Shown piece by piece: positions 22,029 through 32,297 of a stretch of 64,000 bases of DNA (within the stretch, counting starts at the first letter, position 1; each line of letters opens with the position of its first letter). The stretch spans positions 2,100,001 to 2,164,000 of the forward strand of contig NZ_CP125968.1 of the NCBI RefSeq assembly GCF_030067815.1. The letters run 5' to 3'. The position numbers and the translations under genes are program-made. The notes beneath the pieces are model-generated. The model ran no database searches. It saw only the letters and a program-made list of their open reading frames with translations, and was not told the origin of the DNA. The DNA is from Sporosarcina thermotolerans. Lineage in GTDB: Bacteria; Bacillota; Bacilli; Bacillales_A; Planococcaceae.

Positions 22029-23057
22029 ATGAAGAATGAAAATCTAAATGTGGCAATTGTCGGAGCAACTGGAGCGGTCGGTTCGAAAATACTTGAAAAG
22101 CTTATAGAGCGCAAGTTTCCGGCAAAAACCATTAAAATGCTTGCCTCGAAACGTTCTGCGGGAACAGAGATTTCCGTTGGTGGGCAAACATACATCGTAG
22201 AAGAAACTGTCCCCGAATCTTTTGAAGGGATTGATATCGCCTTCTTTAGCGCCGGGGGATCCATCTCCCGAAAATTTGCACATGAGGCCGTTAAAAGAGG
22301 GGCTGTTGTCATAGATAACACAAGTGCATTCAGGATGGATGAAGATGTGCCATTAGTTGTTCCAGAAGTAAATCCATCTGCATTGAAGGGGCATAATGGA
22401 ATTATCGCGAATCCAAATTGCTCAACAATCCAAATGGTTGCGGCACTTCAACCAGTGAAGGAAAAGTTCGGTATCAGCCGGATTATCGTATCGACATACC
22501 AGGCTGTATCTGGAGCAGGTTCTGAAGCGATAGACGAGTTGGGGGAACAAAGTAAACAATTCGAAGGCCGGTCAAGTATCAAGGCTGAAATACTTCCTTC
22601 AGCTTCCGCTGACCGTCATTTCCCAATTGCTTTTAATGCGATTCCTCAAATCGATCTATTCGATGATTCAGGCTATACGTTGGAAGAACTTAAAATGATG
22701 AACGAAACTAAAAAGATATTTGAGGACCAAAAATTAGCTGTCTCTGCAACTTGTGTCCGTCTACCTGTTGTCACGGGACATTCCGAGTCTGTCTATATCG
22801 AAACGGATTTGAATACAACTGTGGAAGATATCCGCTCAGCAATTGAGAGTGCATCCGGTGTTGTCTTGCAAGATGACCCATCTTCGCAAGTCTATCCAAT
22901 GCCTTTATATTCAGAAGGGAAAGATGAGGTTTTTGTTGGTCGAATTCGAAAAGACCCAAATCATCCAAACGGATTCCATCTTTGGATTGTTGCTGACAAT
23001 TTGCTTAAAGGAGCAGCTTTGAATTCAATACAAATCGCAGAGGAACTAGTTAAGTAA
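22029..23057 (+). CDS. asd: Aspartate-semialdehyde dehydrogenase
   Basis: Reduces aspartyl phosphate to aspartate semialdehyde with NADPH, feeding lysine, diaminopimelate, dipicolinate, threonine and methionine. Intact, 342 residues. NADP-binding VAIVGATGAVGSKILEKL, catalytic Cys in ANPNCSTIQMV near residue 130, and the active-site His in RLPVVTGHSESV. AAAGGGAG precedes the ATG. dapA follows; the aspartokinase gene dapG found between them in B. subtilis is absent. Confidence 0.96.
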   Translation: MKNENLNVAIVGATGAVGSKILEKLIERKFPAKTIKMLASKRSAGTEISVGGQTYIVEETVPESFEGIDIAFFSAGGSISRKFAHEAVKRGAVVIDNTSAFRMDEDVPLVVPEVNPSALKGHNGIIANPNCSTIQMVAALQPVKEKFGISRIIVSTYQAVSGAGSEAIDELGEQSKQFEGRSSIKAEILPSASADRHFPIAFNAIPQIDLFDDSGYTLEELKMMNETKKIFEDQKLAVSATCVRLPVVTGHSESVYIETDLNTTVEDIRSAIESASGVVLQDDPSSQVYPMPLYSEGKDEVFVGRIRKDPNHPNGFHLWIVADNLLKGAALNSIQIAEELVK

Positions 23058-23124
23058 AGGTTTTCTTGTTCCTTGGTTATCAGTGAGTTGCATCAAGAGT
23101 AAGCTACGAAAAGGAATGATCTGT

Positions 23125-24014
23125 ATGGATCTTGGATATATAGGAACGGCAATGGTCACACCTTTTTCCGAAACAGGATACATCGATTATGACTTGACAG
23201 AGACCCTAATTGAACATCTTATAGCAACTGGGACAGATTCCCTGATTGTATGTGGTACAACAGGGGAGTCGCCCACTCTTAATCATGAAGAAAAATCAAA
23301 TCTATTTAAATACGCAATCGAAATCGTAAACAAGAGAATACCTGTTATTGCAGGTACGGGAACATTCAATACTGCGGAAACCGTCAGTTGACGAGGCAGG
23401 CCGAAACTTTGGGAGCAGACGGCATAATGCTTGTCACGCCTTATTACAATAAGCCTGACCAGAAGGGGATTATTGCACACTTTTCCCATATCGCGGGTGA
23501 AACGAACCTTCCAATCATGCTTTATAATATCCCCGGAAGATCGGCAGTAAATATGCAGTCAGAAACGGTTATCGAGCTATCAAAGATCAAGAACATCCGA
23601 GCTGTAAAAGAAGCAAGCGGAAGCCTTGATCAGATATCAAATATCATCTCTGGCACCGATAAGGGATTCAAAGTATACAGTGGAGATGATGCCCTCACAT
23701 TACCAGTATTATCGATTGGTGGTGATGGAGTCATTTCGGTTGCATCCCATATTGTCGGTTCACAAATGCAACAAATGATGAGTGCATTCAAGTTAGGTGA
23801 CACGAACAATGCGGCAGAAATGCACCGTACGCTCCTTCCATTATTTCAAGCAATATTCTCCGCGCCAAACCCAGTCCCTATTAAATATGCTTTAAAGAAA
23901 ATAGGGATTAATACCGGAGGGGTAAGAATGCCGTTAACAGAATTTGGTAGGGAGTCCGCATCATTCGACGCCATTTGGAACGAATTTAAAAATAAACTAC
24001 AAATTTCTCAATAA
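23125..24014 (+). CDS. dapA: 4-hydroxy-tetrahydrodipicolinate synthase (one frame break)
   Basis: Condenses pyruvate with aspartate semialdehyde, the first committed step to diaminopimelate and to the DPA precursor. TIM barrel of about 296 residues. Motifs: CGTTGESPTL, VTPYYNKPDQ (active-site Tyr) and the Schiff-base Lys in AVKEASGSLDQI. ATG 23125 is set by AAAGGAA 8 bp upstream. One base is missing near 23386 (GTCAGTTG), after which the frame resumes as LTRQAETLGADGIMLVTP. Confidence 0.93.
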
Positions 24015-24017
24015 ACT

Positions 24018-24048
24018 AAAGCCGGTTGCGGATTACCGGCTTTTTTTG
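24018..24048 (+). terminator. Intrinsic terminator after dapA
   Basis: AAGCCGGT and ACCGGCTT form an 8-bp stem around an 8-nt loop, then a run of T. It closes the asd-dapA unit. Confidence 0.9.
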
Positions 24049-24049
24049 T

Positions 24050-24079
24050 TTGTGTAGTAGGGGCGTTCTCACGTATAAT
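24050..24079 (+). promoter_or_regulatory. Candidate sigma-A promoter of rnjB with a long leader
   Basis: TTGTGT (24050-24055), 18 bp, TATAAT (24074-24079). The start codon is 180 bp further on, leaving an AT-rich leader of about 170 nt in which I see no recognised riboswitch. Confidence 0.5.
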
Positions 24080-24258
24080 GAAAGTTAGTCGTTGTGGACG
24101 GGTACTCAACAAATATGTTAGGTTTGATGGATAATGGTTAAGTGGGATAAAAGAGTGGACATGTTTATTGAATGTAAAAACACTAATCCCATAAAAACAT
24201 ACATAGACGGACGATATTACAAAATCAGTCTTTTATAAACAGTATAGGAGGAAATAAA

Positions 24259-25923
24259 GTGACAAAGATAAAAAATGAAGTGATAAAAGTAATCCCGCTC
24301 GGAGGAGTTGGGGAAATTGGAAAAGCGATGTACGTCATTGAAATTGACGATGAACTTTTTATAGTGGATTCTGGGCTAATGTTCCCGGAGGGAGAAATGC
24401 TTGGGATTGATATTGTGATTCCTGATTTGACTTATATAGAGGAAAATAAAGAGAGGGTTAAAGGGATTTTTCTGACTCATGGTCATGAGGATGCAATCGG
24501 ATCCATCGCCTACCTTCTGCAAAAAGTGCAAGCACCTGTCTATGGATCGAAACTGACTCTCGCACTTGCGAAAGAACATTTGAAGGATATGCCGGCACCT
24601 TCTAGTGTTAAGTTTTTCGAAGTTACAAATAAAAGTCGTATGAATTTCAAACGGACATATGTGACATTTTTCCATACAACTCATAGCATTCCCGACACTC
24701 TTGGCATCGTATTCCATACAAGTGAAGGAGCGATTGTCCACACGGGAGAATTCAAATTTGATCAGTCGGCAAAGGAAAATACCGTCCCGATATTGCAAAA
24801 ATGGCTGCACTTGGAGAAGAAGGTGTGTTCATTCTACTGTCTGATTCCAATGAGGCGGAGCGCCCTGGATATACGACATCTGAGTTGGTTATAGAAGAGA
24901 AGCTCTCTACGACGTTCCATGGAGCAGAGGGGCGCATCCTTGTTGCACTTTATGCATCGAATTTCATAAGAATTCAGCAAGTTTTCGATAAAGCCTTGGA
25001 AACAGGCAAAAAAGTAGCGGTAGTTGGTAAAAGTCTAGAAAGCTATTTCGAAGTAGGAATGCGTTTAGGCTATTTGCAAATAGAAGAAGATGTGGTCATC
25101 TCAGTGAAGGACATTGGAAAATACACCGATGACCAAATTGTGATCATTGTGACAGGAAACAAAGGCGAGCCACTTGATGCGCTTGAAAAAATTGTACGGA
25201 AATACCATAAAGATATTAAGATTAAAGAGACCGACACAGTCCTAATCACCTTTACTCCATCTCCTGGCATGGAAGTATCTATGTTCAAGATGGCCAATGA
25301 ATTGTCGAAAGCCGGGGCAAACGTTCTTACTTCATCCCGTAACGTTCATGTTTCCGGGCATGGGAGCCAAGAAGATTTGAAATTAATGTTGAATCTAATG
25401 CAACCTAAATATTTCATCCCTATTCAGGGGAATACAAGATGCTGATTGCTCACTCCAAACTTGCACAGCAGGTCGGCTTGCAAAAATCCCAGATCTTCAT
25501 TGCTGATAAGGGCGACATTGTCGAATATAAAAATGACAAGATGAGAATGAGCGGCAGAGTACAGGCTGGAAATATCCTTATTGACGGTATCGGGGTAGGA
25601 GATGTCGGCAATATTGTCTTAAGAGACAGAAAGCTATTGTCACAAGATGGGATATTTACGGTAGTCATTACACTAAGCCGTAGACAGAAAAAAATTGCCG
25701 CAGGTCCTGAAATTGTGTCACGGGGCTTTGTATATGTCCGTGAATCAGAGGAGCTACTTGAGGAGTCCAGAAAGCTTGTCCATAAGATTGTCGAAAAGTA
25801 TGTGAATAAAGATACATTCGAATGGACAAACATAAAACAAGAGATCCGTGATACGTTGAGTTCGTATTTGTTCCAACAAACAAAAAAAGACCAATGATCA
25901 TTCCAATCATTATGGAGTACTAA
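24259..25923 (+). CDS. rnjB: Ribonuclease J2-type metallo-beta-lactamase RNase (three frame breaks)
   Basis: Beta-CASP ribonuclease of the RNase J group, about 555 residues when read through; position between dapA and spoIIIE and the variant metal motif HGHEDA (lacking the final His of RNase J1) favour the J2 (RnjB/YmfA) subgroup, which partners J1. GTG 24259 follows AGGAGG. Frame breaks, each one base missing: near 24791 (before DIAKMAALGEEG), near 25434 (IQGEYKM needs a fifth G) and near 25885 (an A run). The last puts the end at TAA 25923 (KKRPMIIPIIMEY-like tail). The beta-CASP motif VHVSGHGSQEDLKLM is intact. Confidence 0.9.
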
Positions 25924-25937
25924 TTCAACTAAAAACG

Positions 25938-25980
25938 AAAAAGGATTTCCATGCCGACCGTACGGCGGGAAATCCTTTTT
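25938..25980 (+). terminator. Intrinsic terminator after rnjB
   Basis: AAGGATTTCC and GGAAATCCTT form a 10-bp stem, with an inner GCCG/CGGC pair in the loop, followed by TTTT. The spoIIIE ribosome-binding site follows at once. Confidence 0.85.
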
Positions 25981-25998
25981 GTGAAAGGAGGAGGAAAC

Positions 25999-28370
25999 AT
26001 GTCCAAAAAATCGAAGAAACGAAAAAAGGCCAGTGCTTCACGGAAAAAGAAGGATGGCATTAATCCATTAGTGTATGAAGTTTCAGGTTTAACAATGATT
26101 GGCTTCGCTATTATTATTATTTTTGAATTTGGAATGGTAGGAAGGGGTCTGTCTTCATTTGCGAGACTGCTATTTGGTAATTGGCATGGAGCTGTCCATT
26201 TTTATTGATCGTACAAGCACTTCTTTTCATGATCAATCGTAAAACAGTAGGATGGAAAAATCGTATTGTTGGGGGTAGTCTGTTCATACTTGCAAGTTTA
26301 TTACTATTTAGCCATATCCATTTATTCAAAGAACTATATGAAAGCAAAGTACTTATGACGAATTCAGCAATTAAAGAAACATGGAAAGTCCTTGTAACTA
26401 ATGGAGGAATAGTTTCCAGAAGCGGGGCACTTGGCGGGGATTAATAGGTGCCATCCTATTTGCTTTATTCCATACATTATTCGATTCCTCCGGTGCGACT
26501 GTCGCAGGGGTACTCCTATTGTTGGTTGGTATTATTCTATTAACCGGTAAAGCATTTGTTCCATATTTATTGGAATTGTATCCAAAAATAGCAGAATCCT
26601 TTAAGTCGAAATTCGAAAGGAACGAAAAGAACAGAAAGAACGAAAAGAAACCAAAAGAAAAACAAGATTCGTCTGTACCATCAAGAATGTCGTGTTCCCA
26701 AAAAGGGAAACAAACTGATAATGATAAGGAGCAAGAATTCACACCTGATGTGGGTGAACAACAAGAAATCATTTCTAAACCGATTATTTCTAACTTCAAG
26801 GAAAATATTAATAAGTCAACCCTTGATGAACAAGCCGCTGTAGCAGAGATGGAAAGGCCAGTAGAGCAGAAAAAAGAAGAAACGAGCAGCCCTGAGCAAA
26901 ATCAGATGGACACATATTCTGGTGTTGCGGGGAGGAGGAGAATGTTTCATATATTCTTCCGCCGCCTTCATTACTACTCCAGTCCCCTTCTAATGACCAA
27001 TCAGCTGAATTTGTTTCCATCCAAGCCAATGCCGAAAAACTGGAAAAAACGTTTTTAAGTTTTGGTGTGAAAGCAACAGTTGAACAAGTTCATTTAGGTC
27101 CTGCAGTTACAAAGTATGAAGTGCTCCCGGACACAGGTGTAAAAGTTAGTAGAATCGTTAGTTAGCGGATGATATTGCCCTTGCCCTTGCAGCAAGTGAT
27201 ATTAGAATCGAGGCACCGATTCCAGGGAAATCAGCTGTCGGAATTGAAGTTCCAAATAGTTCTGTCGCTATTGTGAGTTTGCGGGAAGTGATTGAAGCGA
27301 AGGAAAACAATCGACCTGATTCGAAATTGATGATTGCGTTAGGTCGCGACGTGACTGGACAAGCAATGATGGCCGAGTTGAATAAAATGCCTCACGTCCT
27401 TGTTGCGGATCGACGGGTAGTGGGAAAAGTGTTTGCATCAACGGCATCATCATTAGTATTTTAATGCGTGCCAAGCCACATGAAGTTAAAATGATGATGA
27501 TCGACCCTAAAATGGTTGAATTAAATGTGTACAATGGAGTACCTCATTTGTTGGCACCGGTTGTAACCGATCCTCGGAAAGCTTCCCAAGCTTTGAAGAA
27601 GGTCGTATCAGAAATGGAACGTCGATATGAATTATTCTCGCATACAGGAACCCGGAATATTGAGGGGTATAATGATCACATTGAACAATGGAATGTAGAA
27701 AACGATGAAAAACATCCGAAAATGCCTTATATAGTTGTTATTGTTGATGAGCTTGCGGATTTAATGATGGTTGCTTCGAGTGATGTCGAGGATTCGATTA
27801 CTCGTCTTGCTCAAATGGCAAGAGCTGCGGGCATCCATTTAATCATTGCGACTCAACGTCCAAGTGTAGATGTCATTACAGGGATCATTAAGGCGAACAT
27901 TCCGTCACGAATCGCCTTCGCTGTTTCATCCTCTGTAGATTCAAGGACAATTTTAGACGGATCCGGTGCCGAGAAGCTTTTGGGTCGAGGAGATATGTTA
28001 TTCCTGCCTGCTGGTGCATCGAAGCCAGTAAGAATTCAAGGGGCTTTCGTTTCCGATCAGGAAGTCGAGAGTATTGTCAATTTTGTCATAGAACAACAAA
28101 AGGCTCAATATCAAGAAGAAATGATCCCGACTGATATCGAGGAAGTACAGCCACATGAAGAAACAGATGAACTATACAATGATGCTGTTCAATTGGTCAT
28201 AGAGATGCAGACGGCATCTGTATCTATGTTGCAGCGCCGTTTCCGAGTTGGTTATTCTAGGGCTGCCCGGATTGTAGATCAAATGGAAATGCGTGGGGTC
28301 AGGTCCTCCGGAGGGTAGTAAGCCGAGACAAGTCCTTGTTTCCCAAAGTGAAGTGGATATTCATCAATGA
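25999..28370 (+). CDS. spoIIIE: DNA translocase FtsK/SpoIIIE (six frame breaks)
   Basis: Membrane-anchored motor that pumps chromosomal DNA into the forespore and through closing septa; about 790 residues when read through. Basic N-terminus, several membrane helices (26060-26560), acidic linker, then the motor with GSTGSGKS (Walker A), [19 protein letters not shown] (Walker B) and [14 protein letters not shown], and a winged-helix gamma domain ([18 protein letters not shown]). ATG 25999 has AAAGGAGGAGG. Single bases are missing near 26199, 26437, 26929, 27164 and 27408 (the last within Walker A). A net +1 or -2 change near 28301 precedes [17 protein letters not shown]. Confidence 0.93.
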
Positions 28371-28385
28371 TTATTATGACTATAG

Positions 28386-28425
28386 AAACAAGATTGTAAC
28401 AATTTACTATCTAAAAATCTTGTTT
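28386..28425 (+). terminator. Hairpin after spoIIIE
   Basis: AAACAAGATT and AATCTTGTTT make a perfect 10-bp stem with a 20-nt loop. There is no proper T run, so termination here is uncertain; it could instead be an operator-like or RNA-stability element. Confidence 0.45.
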
Positions 28426-28440
28426 ATATAAAATCTACTG

Positions 28441-28469
28441 TTTATTTTGTAGGATGAAGATGATATAGT
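28441..28469 (+). promoter_or_regulatory. Candidate promoter of the GntR-type regulator gene
   Basis: TTTATT (28441-28446), 17 bp, TATAGT (28464-28469) with an extended TGA before the -10. It is 61 bp upstream of the ATG. Confidence 0.45.
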
Positions 28470-28530
28470 ATGAATGATTAGGAAAGATGTAACACGTCTG
28501 AGGTCTAACCTCACTAAGGGGGGATTGAAC

Positions 28531-29258
28531 ATGTTGGTTAAGACGGATCAAAGGCATTTATACGTGCAGGTAATTGAACGTTTAAAGGGTGATATTGACT
28601 CCGGTATTTTCAAAGAAAATGAGAAATTCCCCTCGGAATTTGAGTTAGCGAGGAATTTAGGCGTCAGCAGGGCGACACTAAGGGAAGCCTTGCGTGTTCT
28701 TGAAGAAGAGAAAGTGATTATTCGTAAACACGGAGTAGGTACTTTCGTTAATCCGCGCCCAATATTTTCGTCCGGTATCGAACAACTTTCAAGCGTCTCC
28801 TCGATGATACGTGATGCAGGAATGGAACCAGGTACCATATTTATGGAGGTTCAAGAGAATCCCCCTACTGATGAAATGATGGGAAAATTTGATTGCGGAA
28901 CGGAAGATAGTCTTGTTACAATTAAAAGGGTTAGAACAGCAGATGGAGATCCAGTTGTATACTGTATCGATCATGTGCTTTCCAGGAATTTAAATGCTGG
29001 GCAGAAGACTTATTGAAAGAATCTATTTTTGATTCGCTCGAAAAATCGGGTAAGATTAAAATTGCCCAAGCTATAGCGAATATTGAACCTGTTGGGTATG
29101 ATGATGAAGCCTCATCAATTTTAAGATGTGGGGTGGACATTCCTTTGCTCGTATTAATTCAGTATCATTATAGTGAAGAAGGCGAAATGGTCCTTTACTC
29201 TAAAAATTATTTTAGGGCCGATAAGTTCAGCTTTCATGTAGTTCGAAAAAGGGTATAA
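28531..29258 (+). CDS. ymfC: GntR/HutC family transcriptional regulator (YmfC-like; one frame break)
   Basis: N-terminal winged helix-turn-helix (residues 8-75: KFPSEFELARNLGVSRATL, REALRVLEEEKVIIRKHGVG) and a C-terminal UTRA ligand-binding domain; about 242 residues. ATG 28531 has GGGGGGA. One G is missing near 28997: GCT GGG [G]CA GAA GAC TTA restores AEDLLKESIFDSLEKSG. Homologues sit between spoIIIE and the M16 peptidase genes; here it is followed by a BMP/ABC transporter operon, which it may control. Confidence 0.88.
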
Positions 29259-29296
29259 GGTCAATTGGAAAAATATTAGGTAACCCTTCATCCAAT

Positions 29297-29341
29297 TACA
29301 GGTGGCAATTCTCACCTGTACTGATTCTGTAAGCGGTTGCT
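29297..29341 (+). promoter_or_regulatory. Operator-like region before the BMP/ABC operon: inverted repeat and cre-like site
   Basis: TACAGGTG and CACCTGTA form a perfect 8-bp inverted repeat (29297-29304 and 29313-29320) with an 8-bp spacer. Just downstream, TGTAAGCGGTTGCT (29328-29341) fits the core catabolite-responsive element TGNAANCGNWNNCW. Both sit 80-120 bp before the lipoprotein gene, so CcpA and perhaps the neighbouring GntR protein are candidate regulators. The inverted repeat could also end the ymfC transcript, though it lacks a T run. Confidence 0.5.
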
Positions 29342-29418
29342 AATTTTCCAAGAGTCTTTAAATAGACGTTCATACGTCAATATTTTATACCAAAATAAAA
29401 AACAGGGGGGTCCAATCA

Positions 29419-30480
29419 GTGAGCAAACGTAAATACGGTCTTGCATTATCATTGGTTCTTGCAGCAGGTACATTACTTGGTGCATGTGGTACGGACAAAG
29501 ACAAAAAAGATTCTACATCATCAAAAGGTGGAAATGAATCAAACTTTTCAGTAGCGATGGTTACGGATGTCGGTGGTGTTGACGATAAATCCTTCAACCA
29601 ATCAGCTTGGGAAGGGATCCAAAAGTTCGGGAAAGACAATGGGTTAACTGAAGGAGACGGATACACATATCTTCAGTCAACAGGTGAAGCAGACTACACT
29701 ACTCACTTAAATGCGCTTGCCCGCCGTGATTTCAGCCTCGTATTTGGCGTTGGTTTCATGATGGAAGATGCGATTGGAACGATTGCTAGTCAACAAACTG
29801 ACAAGGAATTTGCAATCATTGACGGTGAAGTTAATGAGCCGAACGTAGCAAGCATTCTATTCAAAGAGCAAGAAGGTGCATTCCTTGCGGGTGTCGCAGC
29901 AGCTTTAATGACAAAATCCGATAAGATCGGATTTGTCGGCGGTATGGATATCCCGGTTATCAACCGTTTCGAAGCTGGATTTGTTGAAGGTGTTGCAGCA
30001 GTAAATCCTAATATTAAAGTAGACGTTAAATACACTGGATTCTTTGACAAAGCTGAACTTGGTAAAGCTGAAGCGGCTCGTATGTATTCTTCAGGCGTAG
30101 ATATTATCTTCCACGCAGCTGGCGGAACAGGTAACGGTGTCTTCTCTGAAGCGAAAGAACGTAAACAAGCAGATAAAAATGCAAATGTATGGGTAATCGG
30201 TGTTGACTCCGACCAATACGACGAAGGTCAAGTTGGTGATGACAACATTACATTAACATCTATGCTTAAGCGTGTTGACGTAGCGGTTCAAGACATCTCA
30301 GCACTTGCTAAGGAAGGTAAATTCCCAGGTGGAGAAACAAAAGTTTACGGTCTTCATGATGATGGCGTAAAACTTGCAGATTCACGTGGTGCACTTCCTG
30401 AAGATGTTCTTAAGCAAATTGACGAATACGCTAAAAAGATCGCTGATGGTGAAATCGTAGTATCTGAATCCCTAAAATAA
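29419..30480 (+). CDS. BMP family ABC transporter substrate-binding lipoprotein
   Basis: Nucleoside-type solute-binding protein of the BMP/Med/PnrA family, 353 residues, intact, start GTG 29419 after AGGGGGG. The signal peptide ends in the lipobox LGAC (Cys 23), so it is anchored to the outer face of the membrane. Family blocks: [32 protein letters not shown] and [17 protein letters not shown]. It resembles B. subtilis YufN (NupN), whose transporter takes up guanosine; the three genes downstream complete an importer. Confidence 0.92.
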   Translation: MSKRKYGLALSLVLAAGTLLGACGTDKDKKDSTSSKGGNESNFSVAMVTDVGGVDDKSFNQSAWEGIQKFGKDNGLTEGDGYTYLQSTGEADYTTHLNALARRDFSLVFGVGFMMEDAIGTIASQQTDKEFAIIDGEVNEPNVASILFKEQEGAFLAGVAAALMTKSDKIGFVGGMDIPVINRFEAGFVEGVAAVNPNIKVDVKYTGFFDKAELGKAEAARMYSSGVDIIFHAAGGTGNGVFSEAKERKQADKNANVWVIGVDSDQYDEGQVGDDNITLTSMLKRVDVAVQDISALAKEGKFPGGETKVYGLHDDGVKLADSRGALPEDVLKQIDEYAKKIADGEIVVSESLK

Positions 30481-30495
30481 TTTATAAACAGCAAT

Positions 30496-30523
30496 AAGGG
30501 CCGGTTTAGTCCGGCCTTTGTTG
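30496..30523 (+). terminator. Intrinsic terminator after the BMP lipoprotein gene
   Basis: GGGCCGG and CCGGCCT form a 7-bp stem with a TTTAGT loop, followed by TTGTTG. Partial termination here would give more binding protein than transporter. The remaining 220 bp up to the ATPase gene are AT-rich with no clear gene. Confidence 0.7.
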
Positions 30524-30743
30524 TGGATATGGATTTTGTGGGATACATTTATTTAATGTATTAACGAGAGTTAGTAGTAAATTAATAGAGTAAAAGGTTC
30601 TTTATCAATATAGATGAGCTTATGATTAGGTCATACGCTTTTATATTGGGTAATTCCACTTATTGTGGTAAAACAGAATCTTTTATTGTATTAATTTTTT
30701 CCTGAAGATTAACGTTATATTATTATACAAGGAAGTGAAACCA

Positions 30744-32297
30744 TTGGAATATGTCATTGAGATGTTGAACATTACAAAGAAGTTTGGTGAATTCCGGGCG
30801 AATGACAACATCACTCTACAATTGGGAAAAGGAGAGATCCATGCGTTATTAGGTGAAAATGGCGCAGGGAAATCTACATTGATGAACGTATTATTCGGGC
30901 TATATCAACCTGAAGATGGAGAAATACGTGTCAATGGAAAAAAGGTCAATATCTCGAATCCAAACGTAGCAAATGATTTAGGAATCGGTATGGTTCATCA
31001 ACATTTCATGCTTGTGGAAAATTTGACTGTTACCGAAAATATTATCCTTGGCAGTGAGCCGAAAAAAATGGGTGTCGTAAACATCAAGGATGCTGCGAAA
31101 AAAGTCGCAGAAATCTCTAAACTTTACGGTTTGAATGTAGATCCATATGAGAAAATCGAGGATATATCTGTTGGGATGCAGCAACGCGTTGAAATTTTAA
31201 AAACACTCTATCGTGGAGCGAACATTCTAATCTTTGACGAACCAACGGCTTCACTAACTCCTCAGGAAATTCAAGAATTGATTACCATTATGAAGAAGTT
31301 GATAACTGAAGGCAAGTCGATTATTTTGATCACTCATAAATTGCAGGAGATTATGGACGTATCTGATCGAGTCACCGTCATCCGAAAAGGTCAAGGAGTC
31401 GGGACAGTTGTTACTTCAGAAACGAATCCGGAAGAGTTGGCAACATTAATGGTCGGAAGACAAGTTACGTTTAAAACAGAAAAAGGGCCGGCGAATCCAA
31501 CTAATGAAGTATTGTCCGTCACAGATCTTGTTGTTACGGATAATAGGGGAATTGAAAGAGTAAAAGGTTTAAATCTTTCAATCCGTAGAGGAGAAATTGT
31601 TGGTCTTGCAGGTATTGACGGAAATGGACAAACCGAGTTGATCGAAGCGATTGCTGGCCTTAGAAAAGTTAAAAGCGGGAAAATCACTATTAATTCGAAA
31701 GATATTACTGGCATGAGTCCGAGGGAAATAACTCAATCAGGCTTGGGACATATTCCGCAAGACAGACATAAGCATGGACTTGTACTTAATTTTTCTGTTG
31801 GCTATAATGCCGCATTGCAAGAATATTACCACGAGCCATTTTCAAAGAATGGCATCATGAACTATGGTGTGATCTCCGAAAATGCTAATAACATCATAGA
31901 AGAATATGATGTACGTACGCAAGGGGAATGGGAACTTGCCCGTGCCCTATCAGGCGGAAACCAACAAAAATTGATCATCGGACGGGAAGTATCGAGAGAT
32001 CCTGATTTGCTTATTGCCGCATTGCCGACAAGGGGTCTCGATGTAGGTGCGATTGAATTTATTCATAAAAGGCTAATCGAACAGCGTGATAACGGGAAAG
32101 CAGTATTCTTAATATCATTTGAGCTGGATGAGGTTATGAATGTTTCGGATCGTATTGCGGTTATCCATGATGGACAAATCGTAGACACTGTTATCCCAGC
32201 TGAGACAAATGAACAGGAATTAGGTCTTTTGATGGCAGGTCATGCCATCAAAGGAAAAGATGCATTGAAAGAAGGTGTGGATCGAGATGTCAAATAG
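30744..32297 (+). CDS. Nucleoside-type ABC transporter, duplicated ATPase subunit
   Basis: Sugar/nucleoside ABC importer ATPase with two nucleotide-binding domains, 517 residues, intact. NBD1 has LLGENGAGKST and ISVGMQQRVEILKTL; NBD2 has the degenerate Walker A GIDGNGQTE and signature ALSGGNQQKLIIGREVSRD. TTG 30744 (MEYVIEMLNITKKFG) is preferred over GTG 30735: AGGAAG then lies 8 bp upstream and the protein matches the start of B. subtilis YufO (NupO). It overlaps the permease gene. Confidence 0.92.
   Translation: MEYVIEMLNITKKFGEFRANDNITLQLGKGEIHALLGENGAGKSTLMNVLFGLYQPEDGEIRVNGKKVNISNPNVANDLGIGMVHQHFMLVENLTVTENIILGSEPKKMGVVNIKDAAKKVAEISKLYGLNVDPYEKIEDISVGMQQRVEILKTLYRGANILIFDEPTASLTPQEIQELITIMKKLITEGKSIILITHKLQEIMDVSDRVTVIRKGQGVGTVVTSETNPEELATLMVGRQVTFKTEKGPANPTNEVLSVTDLVVTDNRGIERVKGLNLSIRRGEIVGLAGIDGNGQTELIEAIAGLRKVKSGKITINSKDITGMSPREITQSGLGHIPQDRHKHGLVLNFSVGYNAALQEYYHEPFSKNGIMNYGVISENANNIIEEYDVRTQGEWELARALSGGNQQKLIIGREVSRDPDLLIAALPTRGLDVGAIEFIHKRLIEQRDNGKAVFLISFELDEVMNVSDRIAVIHDGQIVDTVIPAETNEQELGLLMAGHAIKGKDALKEGVDRDVK

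Noticed and set aside
28386..28425. A definite rho-independent terminator after spoIIIE
   Set aside because: The stem is good but lacks a T run, so it is kept only as a hairpin of uncertain role.
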